64,000 bases of DNA from NCBI GenBank assembly GCA_964500675.1, contig CAZCNY010000005.1, positions 218,585-282,584 on the forward strand. The letters run 5' to 3'. This document shows, one piece after another, positions 27,413 through 35,973 of this stretch (its first letter is position 1; each line of letters opens with the position of its first letter). Origin of the DNA: CAMLJR01 sp964500675 (GTDB lineage Bacteria; Pseudomonadota; Gammaproteobacteria; Pseudomonadales; CAMLJR01). Below the pieces are notes generated by a model. That model was not told where the DNA came from. It did no database searches and was given only the letters and a program-made list of their open reading frames with translations. Both the position numbers and the translations under genes were made by a program.

Positions 27413-28243
27413 TTAATCCGGCGTATAAATATTTTCGTAAACGTAATTCGTTGCTTCGACGAAGCCGTCCACTGCGCCACAATCGAAACGCCGACCGTGA
27501 AACTTATACGCCATTACGCAGCCGTTGCGCGCCTGCGTCATCAGTGCATCGGTGATTTGCACCTCGCCATTTTTACCGGGCGCCGTATCGCGCAAAATAT
27601 CGAAAATATCGGGTGTCAATATATAGCGGCCGATAATCGCGAGATTCGATGGCGCTTCGGACTGCTTTGGTTTTTCCACCATGTTGTCGACGCGATACAA
27701 ACCATCCTTGAGCGATTCGCCGGCGATCACGCCGTATTTTTCGATTTGATCCATCGGCACTTCCTGCACCGCGACGATGCTGCAACGGAATTGGCGAAAC
27801 AATCGCACCATTTGCGCCATCACACCGTCGCCCGCCTCGTTGATGCAAAGGTCGTCCGATAAAATCACGCCAAACGGCTCGTTGCCGATCAGCACTTCGC
27901 CGGTCAGAATCGCATGGCCGAGACCTTTCATTTCGCGCTGGCGCGTCATCGTGAACGTGCCCTTCTCAAGCACGCCACGAATCCCCGTCAAATATTTTTC
28001 CTTGCTCGTGCCCGCGATTTGATGTTCGAGCTCGTAGCTGATATCGAAATGATCCGAAATCGAGCGCTTGCCGCGGCCCGTCACGAAGGCGATTTCGCGC
28101 AGCCCCGCATCGATCGCCTCTTCGACGCCGTATTGCACCAGCGGTTTATTCACGATCGGCAACATTTCTTTCGGCATCGACTTCGTCGCCGGCAGAAAGC
28201 GCGTGCCATAACCCGCGACAGGAAATAAGCATTTTTTGATCAT
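27413..28243 (-). CDS. galU: UTP-glucose-1-phosphate uridylyltransferase
   Basis: A 276-residue nucleotidyltransferase with the N-terminal signature CLFPVAGYGTRFLPATKSMP, the EEAIDAGLREIAFVTGRGK segment, VILSDDLCIN (metal and nucleotide site) and VEKPKQSEAPSNLAIIGRYI. It makes UDP-glucose for the polysaccharide and for the UDP-glucose dehydrogenase. It lies between manC and the phosphohexomutase in a minus-strand run with spacers of about 40 bp, so co-transcription is likely. Confidence 0.95.
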   Translation of the reverse strand: MIKKCLFPVAGYGTRFLPATKSMPKEMLPIVNKPLVQYGVEEAIDAGLREIAFVTGRGKRSISDHFDISYELEHQIAGTSKEKYLTGIRGVLEKGTFTMTRQREMKGLGHAILTGEVLIGNEPFGVILSDDLCINEAGDGVMAQMVRLFRQFRCSIVAVQEVPMDQIEKYGVIAGESLKDGLYRVDNMVEKPKQSEAPSNLAIIGRYILTPDIFDILRDTAPGKNGEVQITDALMTQARNGCVMAYKFHGRRFDCGAVDGFVEATNYVYENIYTPD

Positions 28244-28284
28244 CTAACGAATACCTTTGTTATTGATTTGCTGATTCTATACCG

Positions 28285-29697
28285 CTACTGACTGCGTCCG
28301 TAAACATCCTGAAAACGCACAATATCGTCTTCGCCGAGATAACTGCCCGTCTGCACCTCGATCATTTCGAGCGGAATCACACCGGGATTCGCCAAGCGAT
28401 GGCGATTGCCGAGCGGGATATATGTCGATTCATCCTCCGACAGCAAATACTCTTTATCGCCGCACGTTACCTTCGCGGTGCCGCTCACAACGATCCAATG
28501 CTCGGCGCGATGGTGATGCATCTGCAATGACAATTGCTGGCCGGGATTCACAATAATGCGCTTGACCTGAAAACGATGCGCATTGACCAGCGATTCGTAC
28601 GAGCCCCACGGCCGGTACACGCGCTTGTGCAACGTCGCCTCATCGCGCCGATTCTTTTTAAGCGCCGTGACAATATGCTTCACATCCTGCACGCGCGCTT
28701 TGTTCGCGATCAATACCGCATCGGATGTTTCGACGACGACGATATCGTCGACACCGATCGCAGCGACCAAACGCGATTCGGAGCGAATGTAGCTGGCATT
28801 GACCTCGTGCACGAGCACGTCGCCGCTGAGCACATTGCCATCCTCGTCTTTATCTTCGACCTCCCACAGCGACGACCACGAACCGACATCGCTCCACCCG
28901 CACGCGAGCGGAATTACCATGCCTTTGCGCGTGCGCTCCATCACGGCGTAATCGATCGAATCGCTCGGGCACGCCGCGAATGCGGTCTTATCGAGGCGCG
29001 CGAAATCGAGATCGTTATGCGCAGTTTCGAGCGCTTTGCGCGCAGCCGATAAAATCGCTGGCGCGTGCGCTTCGAGTTCGGCGAGATAAGCATCGGCGCG
29101 CAATAAAAACATGCCGCTATTCCACACATATTCACCGCTCTGCACATATTTTTTTGCAGTGTCGAGATCGGGCTTTTCGACGAATTGCTTGAGCTGATGA
29201 ATACCGTCGCGCCACACCGCACCGGCCTGAATGTAACCGTAACCCGTTTCAGGCGCCGTCGGCACAATTCCGAATGTTACGAGATAACCTTCTGCCGCAG
29301 CGGCCATGCCGCGCGCGACCGCAGCGGCAAACACCTCAGGCTGCTGAATGACATGATCCGCCGGCAGCACCAGCAATGTCGCATCTGCATGCAGCGTCAG
29401 CGCCCGCAGTGCCGCCACGGCAACCGCGGGCGCCGTATTTTTACCTTCGGGCTCAAGCAAAATCGCGGCGGCTTTGACGCCGCTCTGCCGCAACTGCTCG
29501 GCGACTAAAAAGCGATGTTCATCGTTGCACACCACGATCGGCGCGCCGACATTGTCGATCGCCGCCGCGCGCTGCAAGGTCTGCGCTAGCAAACTGCCCT
29601 GTCCCGTCAACGGCAAAAATTGTTTGGGATAGAGTTCGCGCGATACCGGCCACAATCGGCTACCGACGCCGCCTGATAATAAAACGGGAATCAACAT
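28285..29697 (-). CDS. manC: Mannose-1-phosphate guanylyltransferase/mannose-6-phosphate isomerase
   Basis: A 470-residue bifunctional enzyme (ManC/AlgA class). The N-terminal nucleotidyltransferase domain has LLSGGVGSRLWPVSRELYPK with the GDP-mannose signature, then FVEKPDLDTAKKYV. The C-terminal cupin isomerase domain (about 350-470) has RPWGSYESL, NPGQQLSLQMHHHRAEHWIV with the metal His residues, and PLGNRHRLANPG. Together with the phosphohexomutase it makes GDP-mannose, so a mannose-derived sugar in the polymer is likely. Its 5' flank is a series of 17-bp repeats that resemble its own first codons. Confidence 0.93.
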   Translation of the reverse strand: MLIPVLLSGGVGSRLWPVSRELYPKQFLPLTGQGSLLAQTLQRAAAIDNVGAPIVVCNDEHRFLVAEQLRQSGVKAAAILLEPEGKNTAPAVAVAALRALTLHADATLLVLPADHVIQQPEVFAAAVARGMAAAAEGYLVTFGIVPTAPETGYGYIQAGAVWRDGIHQLKQFVEKPDLDTAKKYVQSGEYVWNSGMFLLRADAYLAELEAHAPAILSAARKALETAHNDLDFARLDKTAFAACPSDSIDYAVMERTRKGMVIPLACGWSDVGSWSSLWEVEDKDEDGNVLSGDVLVHEVNASYIRSESRLVAAIGVDDIVVVETSDAVLIANKARVQDVKHIVTALKKNRRDEATLHKRVYRPWGSYESLVNAHRFQVKRIIVNPGQQLSLQMHHHRAEHWIVVSGTAKVTCGDKEYLLSEDESTYIPLGNRHRLANPGVIPLEMIEVQTGSYLGEDDIVRFQDVYGRSQ

Positions 29698-29704
29698 CCT
29701 GAAT

Positions 29705-29821
29705 TCCTATTAATTGGGTTAATTCAATTAAATACTTAGTGCAACAAACCGCTAATGCAATAAAACGGTTAATGCGATAAAACAACTAATGCAACAAAAT
29801 AGTTAACGCGATTAATTTGTC
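29705..29821. repeat. 17-bp degenerate tandem repeat filling the ugd-manC spacer
   Basis: At least five, perhaps six, units with a 17-base period fill the spacer between the ugd stop (29830) and the manC start (29697). The clearest units on the plus strand start at 29754, 29771, 29788 and 29805 (for example AATGCAATAAAACGGTT). Read on the coding minus strand, the core CCGTTTTATT also occurs at codons 4-7 of manC, so the units look like decayed copies of the manC 5' end. Confidence 0.75.
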
Positions 29822-29829
29822 GGCGCATA

Positions 29830-31182
29830 TTAAATCGTTGTCGCCACACCCGAGCGGCCGATTGCATAATGCGTAAAACCTTGGCCGCCGAGCATTTCCG
29901 GGTCGTACTGATTGCGACCATCAAAAATAATCGGCGACCGCATCAAATCTTTCATCGCATCAAAATCCGGTTGACGGAAGCGCTTCCACTCGGTGACCAG
30001 CACCATTGCATCGGCGTCTTTCAACACATCGTACTGGTACTTCAGTAAAGTGACGCGGCCATCGGCCAACCACTCGGGCGGCAACTCTTTCGCCGCCGTT
30101 TCGAGCGCGACAGGGTCGTAGGCGCTGACGCTGGCCCCGGCTTGCACGAGCGCTTTGATTAATACGATAGAAGATGCTTCGCGCATATCATCGGTACCCG
30201 GTTTAAACGCGAGCCCCCAAATACCGAATCTGCGACCGCGTAAATCGGCGCCGAAGTGTTTGCGGATTTTTTCGAACAACACCTGTTTCTGACTGGCATT
30301 GCGCGCTTCGACCGCCTCCATCACCAGCGGCGTAAAATCATGGGCGCGGCTCATATGAATCAACGCTTGCACGTCCTTCGGAAAACACGAACCGCCATAG
30401 CCGCAACCCGGGTAGATAAACGCATAACCGATGCGTTTGTCAGAACCGATACCGCGCCGCACCTGCTCGACGTCGACATTCATACGATCGCACAAATTCG
30501 CAATTTCATTCATGAACGAAATCCGCGTGGCGAGCATCGCGTTGGCCGCATACTTGGTCAGTTCGGCATCGCGCACACCCATCGTCAGCAAACGATCGTT
30601 CACGCGCACATACGGCGCATAAAGATCCGCCATTTTTTCGCGCGCGCGCGCGCTTTCGCAGCCGATAATGACGCGATCGGGACGCATGAAATCCTCGACC
30701 GCAGCGCCTTCTTTCAAAAACTCAGGATTGCTGACTACATCGAACTCGATATCGACACCGCGACTTTGCAATTCGGCGGCAATCGTGGCGCGGACCTTTT
30801 CCGCCGTGCCGACCGGCACGGTCGACTTATCGACCACGACGGCATAATGTTGCAGGTGTTCGCCAATACTGCGCGCGGCGGCAAGCACGTATTTAAGATC
30901 GGCCGAACCATCCTCACCGGGCGGCGTCCCAACCGCGATAAAAATATATTCCGCTTTCTTCAGCGCATCGGCGAAGCTGCTGGTGAACGCCAGCAAACCG
31001 TTGGCGACCGCGCTTTCGACAATAGATTGCAACCCGGGCTCATAAATTGGCATTTCGCCGCGCCGCAACCGCGCCAGTTTGTTTTCATCGACATCGACAC
31101 AGACAACATGATTACCCATTTCGGTAAAGCATGCGCCCGTCACCAAGCCGACATAGCCCGTTCCAATGACCGCAATATGCAA
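29830..31182 (-). CDS. ugd: UDP-glucose 6-dehydrogenase
   Basis: A 450-residue NAD-dependent dehydrogenase. The Rossmann motif is IGTGYVGLVTGACFTEMGNH, DKSTVPVGTAEKV follows, and the catalytic Cys lies in GCGYGGSCFPKDVQAL near residue 260. FALKPGTDD-type residues appear as GLAFKPGTDDMREASS. This is the UDP-glucose form, unlike the HexNAc form at 24709, so the cell can make UDP-glucuronate as well. First gene of the minus-strand precursor run ugd-manC-galU-mutase; it is divergent from fabA with 273 bp between them. Confidence 0.94.
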   Translation of the reverse strand: MHIAVIGTGYVGLVTGACFTEMGNHVVCVDVDENKLARLRRGEMPIYEPGLQSIVESAVANGLLAFTSSFADALKKAEYIFIAVGTPPGEDGSADLKYVLAAARSIGEHLQHYAVVVDKSTVPVGTAEKVRATIAAELQSRGVDIEFDVVSNPEFLKEGAAVEDFMRPDRVIIGCESARAREKMADLYAPYVRVNDRLLTMGVRDAELTKYAANAMLATRISFMNEIANLCDRMNVDVEQVRRGIGSDKRIGYAFIYPGCGYGGSCFPKDVQALIHMSRAHDFTPLVMEAVEARNASQKQVLFEKIRKHFGADLRGRRFGIWGLAFKPGTDDMREASSIVLIKALVQAGASVSAYDPVALETAAKELPPEWLADGRVTLLKYQYDVLKDADAMVLVTEWKRFRQPDFDAMKDLMRSPIIFDGRNQYDPEMLGGQGFTHYAIGRSGVATTI

Positions 31183-31282
31183 CGCGCTTCTCCCAGTTCA
31201 AACAGCACCGCGCATCGTCAATTGTCTGCAACTTTGCGCACGATAGACCACAGCGAGCGCTAACCCGGCCCGGTCGCTTTTA

Positions 31283-31307
31283 TTAACGGAGCACAATGTT
31301 ACGTTAA
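31283..31307. promoter_or_regulatory. Inverted repeat in the ugd-fabA divergent region, possible operator
   Basis: TTAACG at 31283-31288 is mirrored by CGTTAA at 31302-31307 with 13 bases between. It lies about 150 bp upstream of fabA in the only shared regulatory region. A repressor site for fatty-acid control (FabR/DesT-like) is possible but the sequence does not match those consensus boxes as I know them. Confidence 0.25.
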
Positions 31308-31455
31308 CTGCTCAATCAATCCCAGCTAGCTGTTCGCGCGCGCACTCTGGACATCGTTCTTTCAACGATTACAATGGCACTCCTTTTGCGATGCGCCCTC
31401 TTCATTTTATAAACGGCCGCTTTCGCCCCGACAAGACTAGCAGCGGATACTTCAG

Positions 31456-31986
31456 ATGTCGTTGATCCATCAACACGCGTTTAGCAAAGAAGAATTAGTT
31501 GCCTGCGGTCACGGTCGTTTGTTCGGCGCCGGTAACGCACAACTGCCGATCGACAATATGCTCATGCTCGATCGCATCATCCATATTGCGCTGGATGGCG
31601 GCGCATATGGCAAAGGCGAGCTGCGCGCGGAGCTGGATATCCACCCCGATTTATGGTTTTTCCGCTGCCATTTCCCAGGCGACCCGGTGATGCCGGGCTG
31701 CCTCGGGCTCGACGCCATGTGGCAGTTGGTCGGTTTTTTCCTTGCCTGGAAAGGCAATCTCGGACGCGGACGCGCGTTGGGAGCCGGCGAAATCAAATTC
31801 ACCGGAGAGATCTTACCTACCGCAAAAAAAGTCACCTACCAGCTCGACTTGAAACGCGTTATCGAGCGCAAACTCATTTTAGGTATCGCTGACGGCACTG
31901 TCGCAGTCGATGACGTCGTTATTTATACGGCAAAAGATCTGCGCGTCGGCTTGTATCAATCGGTCGCGGGTACGCTGGCGTCTTGA
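31456..31986 (+). CDS. fabA: 3-hydroxydecanoyl-ACP dehydratase/isomerase
   Basis: A 176-residue hot-dog-fold enzyme. The active-site region WFFRCHFPGDPVMPGCLGLDAMWQ holds the catalytic His and, further on, Asp in GCLGLDA. It dehydrates 3-hydroxydecanoyl-ACP and isomerises the trans-2 to the cis-3 product, which starts anaerobic unsaturated fatty acid synthesis. Directly followed by fabB after 48 bp, the usual partner arrangement in Gammaproteobacteria. Confidence 0.95.
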   Translation: MSLIHQHAFSKEELVACGHGRLFGAGNAQLPIDNMLMLDRIIHIALDGGAYGKGELRAELDIHPDLWFFRCHFPGDPVMPGCLGLDAMWQLVGFFLAWKGNLGRGRALGAGEIKFTGEILPTAKKVTYQLDLKRVIERKLILGIADGTVAVDDVVIYTAKDLRVGLYQSVAGTLAS

Positions 31987-32034
31987 TTTCCTCATGCATC
32001 AACTAGAATCGAATACATCCAGGGGGTATTCCGT

Positions 32035-33252
32035 ATGAGACGCGTTGTGATCACCGGCCTCGGCATCGTCTCGTGCCTGGGCAACAACAAGAGCGCGGTT
32101 CTGGATGCGCTGCAAACCGGCCGTTCGGGCATTCGCTTTCGCGAAGACTACAAGGAACTGGGTTTTCGCAGCCACATCGCCGGCACCATCGATATCGATT
32201 TCGCTGCGTTGATCGATCGCAAGCAATTGCGCTTCATGGGCGATGCCGCGGCCTACGCCTATCTGGCCATGCAGGAGGCGATCGCCGATGCCGGTCTCGC
32301 CGAGTCCGACGTTTCCAACACCAAGACCGGCATCATCGCCGGCTCGGGTGGCGCGTCCTCGGCCAATCTGGTCGAAGCCGCCGACATTCTGCGCAGCAAG
32401 GGTCTCAAGCGTATCGGCCCCTATCGCGTCACGCAGACAATGAGCAGCACCGTCTCGGCCTGCCTCGCCACACCATTCAAAATCAAAGGCGTCAACTATT
32501 CGATTTCTTCGGCTTGCGCGACCAGCGCGCATTGCATCGGCAACGGCGCCGAACTGATTCAGTCCGGCAAACAAGATATTGTTTTTGCCGGCGGCGGCGA
32601 GGAAGAACATTGGACATTGAGCTGCCTGTTCGACGCGATGGGCGCGCTGTCGTCGAAATACAACGACACACCAACCCAGGCATCGCGTCCGTACGACGCT
32701 AATCGCGACGGCTTCGTGATCTCTGGCGGTGGCGGCATCGTCGTGCTCGAAGAACTGGAGCACGCCAAAGCGCGCGGCGCGAAAATTTACGCTGAACTCG
32801 TCGGTTACGGTGCCACCTCGGACGGCTACGATATGGTGGCGCCGAGCGGCGAGGGCGCCGTGCGTTGCATGCAGCAAGCGCTCGCGAGCGTGCAGGGCAA
32901 CATCGATTACATCAACAGCCACGGCACCTCGACACCTGCCGGCGATCTGCAAGAACTCAAGGCGATCAAAGAAACCTTTGGTTCGAACATACCGCCGATC
33001 AGCTCGACAAAATCGCTGGCCGGCCACTCGCTCGGTGCCACTGGCGCGCACGAGGCTATCTATTGCCTGCTGATGATGCAGCACAACTTTATCGCGGCGT
33101 CAGCCAATATCGAAACGCTCGATCCCGAGGCCGAAGGGGTGCCAATCGTGCGCACCACGCAGACAGGCACGACGCTCAATTGTATTCTGTCGAATAGCTT
33201 TGGCTTCGGCGGCACCAATGCAAGCCTGGTTTTCGAGCGTTATCACGCCTAA
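32035..33252 (+). CDS. fabB: Beta-ketoacyl-ACP synthase I
   Basis: A 405-residue condensing enzyme with the Cys-His-His triad: Cys in SISSACATSAHCIG, His in INSHGTSTPAGD and His in SLAGHSLGATGAHEA. The motif set is FabB rather than FabF (start MRRVVITGLGIVSCLGNNK and AGSGGASSANLVEAAD). It elongates the cis-3-decenoyl-ACP made by FabA. The start ATG at 32035 has an AGGGGGT element 8-10 bases upstream. Confidence 0.95.
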   Translation: MRRVVITGLGIVSCLGNNKSAVLDALQTGRSGIRFREDYKELGFRSHIAGTIDIDFAALIDRKQLRFMGDAAAYAYLAMQEAIADAGLAESDVSNTKTGIIAGSGGASSANLVEAADILRSKGLKRIGPYRVTQTMSSTVSACLATPFKIKGVNYSISSACATSAHCIGNGAELIQSGKQDIVFAGGGEEEHWTLSCLFDAMGALSSKYNDTPTQASRPYDANRDGFVISGGGGIVVLEELEHAKARGAKIYAELVGYGATSDGYDMVAPSGEGAVRCMQQALASVQGNIDYINSHGTSTPAGDLQELKAIKETFGSNIPPISSTKSLAGHSLGATGAHEAIYCLLMMQHNFIAASANIETLDPEAEGVPIVRTTQTGTTLNCILSNSFGFGGTNASLVFERYHA

Positions 33253-33266
33253 TCTCCCCCGCACCA

Positions 33267-33292
33267 TCGATGGGTGGACCGCTGCCCATCGA
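33267..33292 (+). terminator. Possible hairpin after fabB
   Basis: An 8-bp perfect stem (TCGATGGG/CCCATCGA) with a 10-base loop starts 15 bases after the fabB stop. It has no U-tract, so it may be a Rho-dependent end or mRNA-stabilising hairpin instead of an intrinsic terminator. Confidence 0.35.
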
Positions 33293-33324
33293 ATCCCTCT
33301 GTAAGCGGCTTGTCAGAAATATAG

Positions 33325-33353
33325 TTGCCCTGCTTTACTTGCTACGCTATACA
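33325..33353 (+). promoter_or_regulatory. Predicted sigma-70 promoter of the carrier-protein/amino-acid ligase cluster
   Basis: TTGCCC at 33325-33330 and TATACA at 33348-33353 are separated by exactly 17 bases, about 120 bp upstream of the carrier-protein start. This is the best promoter match in the fabB-carrier protein spacer and suggests that the cluster is transcribed apart from fabAB. Confidence 0.45.
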
Positions 33354-33474
33354 AGCTTCCGGATAACCAGCAGAATTTATCTCACAGGGAAGTCCAGTTC
33401 GTCGTTAACCAAAAAAATGTATTGAATTGCGGCATACAAAATCCGCAACACATGGCTGTTATAGAGGTTTTTTC

Positions 33475-33714
33475 ATGATCACAGATCAAATTCGGGAAAT
33501 CATTGCGAAACATGCCCGCCTATCTACCGATATTGCCACGCTGGCCAACGACAGCGATCTCTATGCCGCTGGCCTAACTTCGCTCACGACGGTGAATCTG
33601 ATGCTCGCGCTCGAAGACCATTTCGATGTGGAGTTTCCCGACAAGATGTTGGGGCGCAAAACCTTTGAAAGCATTCATTCGCTTTCCGAAGCCATCGAAG
33701 AGCTATTGAATTAA
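33475..33714 (+). CDS. Discrete acyl/aminoacyl carrier protein
   Basis: A 79-residue four-helix carrier protein starting at ATG 33475 (GAGG 7 bases upstream). The phosphopantetheine site is Ser36 in AAGLTSLTTVNLMLALE; the usual Asp-Ser-Leu is Thr-Ser-Leu here, as in several non-FAS carrier proteins. The gene directly upstream of an acyl-CoA dehydrogenase and an amino acid:[carrier protein] ligase makes it the likely acceptor of that ligase, and not the housekeeping fatty-acid ACP. The longer open frame from 33427 lacks a ribosome binding site. Confidence 0.88.
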   Translation: MITDQIREIIAKHARLSTDIATLANDSDLYAAGLTSLTTVNLMLALEDHFDVEFPDKMLGRKTFESIHSLSEAIEELLN

Positions 33715-33764
33715 AAACCTTGGGCTGTTATCGGCGCTACGCACACCCTATGGAGAGAAAATAG

Positions 33765-34940
33765 ATGTCACCAGCATTGCATCCCGATTTGCCCGCCATG
33801 TTAGAGCGCGTCCACCGTATTGGGCGTGAGGTTATCGCACCGCATGCCGATGCCGTCGATCGCGACGCGCGCTTTCCGCACGAGGCCTTCGCTGCACTCA
33901 AAGCGGAAAAACTGCTCAGCTCCTATATCCCGATCGAGCTGGGCGGAATGGGACTTTCGATTTCCGATCAATCGAAGATCTGCGAAGTGCTCGCCTACTA
34001 TTGCGCGTCGACCGCAATGATCTACGCCATGCACCAAATTCAAATCGGTCAGATCGTGCATCACACGCTGCAGGACGATTTTTTTCGTTCCTATGCGCGC
34101 GAAATTGTCGAGAAGCAATTGCTGATCGCATCGGCAACCACCGAACTCGGTGTCGGCGGCGATGTGCGATCCAGCAAATGCGCGGTGAGCGTCGATAACG
34201 GTGTATTTGCCGTTGATAAACAAGCGCCCGTCATTTCCTACGGAGTAGCGGCGGATGCGATTCTCGTCACCTGCCGCAGCGCTCCCGACGCCGCGCCCAG
34301 CGATCAAAAATGCGTGCTCGTGCGCAAGCAGGATTGCACGCTCGAAGAAATTTCGGGCTGGGACACGATGGGCTTTCGCGGCACCTGCAGCAGCGGTTTC
34401 TCATTGCGCTCGCGCGGCGATGCACGTCAGATTTTCCCCAGGCCTTACGCCGATATTCACCGCAAAACACAGCAGCCGTTTTCGCATATTGTCTGGAGTT
34501 CGCTGTGGCTCGGTCTCGCGCAAAGCGCGATGAACAATGCGCGCAGCTCCGTGCGCGCGGAGGCGCGCAAAAACCCGGGCACACCGCCACCGACAGCGCT
34601 GCGTTTAGCGGAATTGGATTCCGTTTTATTTTCGATGCGCGCCGGCGTACAGCAGTGCGTCGCCGATTATCACGAGCGCCTACTCAGCACCGATGATGAA
34701 GCTTTTTCCGATTTCGGTTTTAATTTGCGCATGAGTAATCTGAAAGTTCGCTCATCGGAACTTGTGATCGAAGTCGTTGGCAAAGCCATGCTGATCTGCG
34801 GTATCGCCGCGTATCGGAACGACTCGAAGCTCAGCCTCAACCGCCACTTGCGCGATGCTTATGGCGCGGCACTGATGGTGAATAACGATCGCATCCTCGG
34901 CCAAAGCGCAGCGATGCAAATCATGCAGCGCGAGGGTTGA
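33765..34940 (+). CDS. Acyl-CoA dehydrogenase-like flavoprotein
   Basis: A 391-residue member of the acyl-CoA dehydrogenase fold. The N-terminal helical domain (HADAVDRDARFPHEAF), the beta-domain with IASATTELGVGGDVRSSKC, SGWDTMGFRGTCSSGFSLR and the C-terminal helical domain are all present. In this cluster the substrate is probably not a fatty acyl-CoA; oxidation of an aminoacyl group bound to the carrier protein (as in the prolyl/aminoacyl-carrier-protein dehydrogenases) is a reasonable inference. AGAGAGAAA precedes the ATG. The ligase gene follows after 4 bp. Confidence 0.82.
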   Translation: MSPALHPDLPAMLERVHRIGREVIAPHADAVDRDARFPHEAFAALKAEKLLSSYIPIELGGMGLSISDQSKICEVLAYYCASTAMIYAMHQIQIGQIVHHTLQDDFFRSYAREIVEKQLLIASATTELGVGGDVRSSKCAVSVDNGVFAVDKQAPVISYGVAADAILVTCRSAPDAAPSDQKCVLVRKQDCTLEEISGWDTMGFRGTCSSGFSLRSRGDARQIFPRPYADIHRKTQQPFSHIVWSSLWLGLAQSAMNNARSSVRAEARKNPGTPPPTALRLAELDSVLFSMRAGVQQCVADYHERLLSTDDEAFSDFGFNLRMSNLKVRSSELVIEVVGKAMLICGIAAYRNDSKLSLNRHLRDAYGAALMVNNDRILGQSAAMQIMQREG

Positions 34941-34944
34941 TGCA

Positions 34945-35871
34945 ATGAGCAACTTACCGAGCGATAACACCTACCAAGAATTTCTCGATGAACTCGTTGC
35001 GGCCGGTCATTTGATTCCATCCGGCGTGCCGGGCGTGTACGGTCGCAGCGGCACGTTCGAGCACATCGTCGATCAGTTCGAGCATTACGTGACGCGCATG
35101 GGTGCCGACAAAAAACCCGAGGTCATGCGCTTTCCCCCGATTTTCAATCGCGCGCACTACACCAAGATCGACCACATTCACAACTTTCCCGATCTGATGG
35201 GCTCAGTGCACAGTTTCATGGGCGGCCCGCGCGAGCATGCCGAGATGATCCGCAAATTTGAAAGCGGTGAAGACTGGACGCGCGACCTCGCACCGAGCGA
35301 AACCATGCTGATTCCCGCCGCGTGTTATCCGCTTTATCCCACCGCTGCGAATACCACGCTGCCGGCCGGCGGACGCACCGTCGATCTGAAAGCGTTCGTG
35401 TTTCGCCACGAACCATCCGTCGATCCCGCGCGCATGCAAATTTTCCGGCAGCGCGAATATGTTCGGCTCGGCACACCGGATCAAGCACTCGATCATCGCA
35501 ATTACTGGCTGCAGCGCGGCAAGGAAATACTGGAATCGGTTGGTCTGGCCGTAACCGCCGTGCTCGCCGACGATCCGTTCTTCGGCCGCGGCGCGAAAAT
35601 CATGAAAGCGACGCAGCGCGAACAGGATTTGAAATACGAACTCGTCGTGCCGATTTGCTCACACGAGAAACCCACTGCGGTGACGTCATGCAATTATCAT
35701 CTCGACAGTTTTGGCAATAAATTTTCGATCAAAACAGCGGACGGCAATCCCGCGCATACGGCCTGCATCGGTTTCGGTCTCGAACGCATCACGCTCGCGC
35801 TGTTCAAAACGCATGGGCTCAATCCGAAAACGTGGCCGCAAGCCGTGCGCGACATTCTTACACTCACTTAA
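34945..35871 (+). CDS. Amino acid:[carrier protein] ligase (SerRS-like)
   Basis: A 308-residue class II aminoacyl-tRNA synthetase-like core without a tRNA-binding domain. Motif 2 is FVFRHEPS...MQIFRQREYVRLG and motif 3 is GFGLERITLALF. Cys127 (AACYPLYP), Glu171 (RQREYV) and Cys274 (HTACIG) occupy the places of the zinc ligands known from methanogen-type SerRS and from the rhizobial enzymes. These homologues activate a small amino acid (Gly or Ala) with ATP and transfer it to the phosphopantetheine of a discrete carrier protein instead of tRNA. The partner is presumably the carrier protein at 33475. It is transcribed with the flanking genes, and the function of the whole pathway is not established. 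Confidence 0.9.
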   Translation: MSNLPSDNTYQEFLDELVAAGHLIPSGVPGVYGRSGTFEHIVDQFEHYVTRMGADKKPEVMRFPPIFNRAHYTKIDHIHNFPDLMGSVHSFMGGPREHAEMIRKFESGEDWTRDLAPSETMLIPAACYPLYPTAANTTLPAGGRTVDLKAFVFRHEPSVDPARMQIFRQREYVRLGTPDQALDHRNYWLQRGKEILESVGLAVTAVLADDPFFGRGAKIMKATQREQDLKYELVVPICSHEKPTAVTSCNYHLDSFGNKFSIKTADGNPAHTACIGFGLERITLALFKTHGLNPKTWPQAVRDILTLT

Positions 35872-35973
35872 CTTGCGCTCGTTTAAATGGCTGACGCTCG
35901 CTCAATCTCCGCAGCGGCGACAAACAAGTCTCGCGGCCACGCAAAGCAAATACGATACGACAACGGAATTGAC

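Noticed and set aside
27375..27482. 36-codon 5' extension of the phosphohexomutase
   Set aside because: It covers the spacer and the end of galU and lacks similarity; the family start KAYDVRG lies just after 27374.
30256..31263. A 335-codon open frame on the plus strand over ugd
   Set aside because: Antisense shadow; ugd is clearly the gene by its Rossmann and GSCFPKD motifs.
31999..33084. A 361-codon open frame on the minus strand over fabB
   Set aside because: Antisense shadow of fabB, no ribosome binding site and Arg/Ala-rich composition of a reverse frame.
35872..35973. Two copies of a GCGCTCG/GACGCTCG-type unit in the aa:CP ligase-DUF1839 spacer as another start repeat
   Set aside because: Similarity is limited to about seven bases and the copies do not include the start region; too weak to claim.
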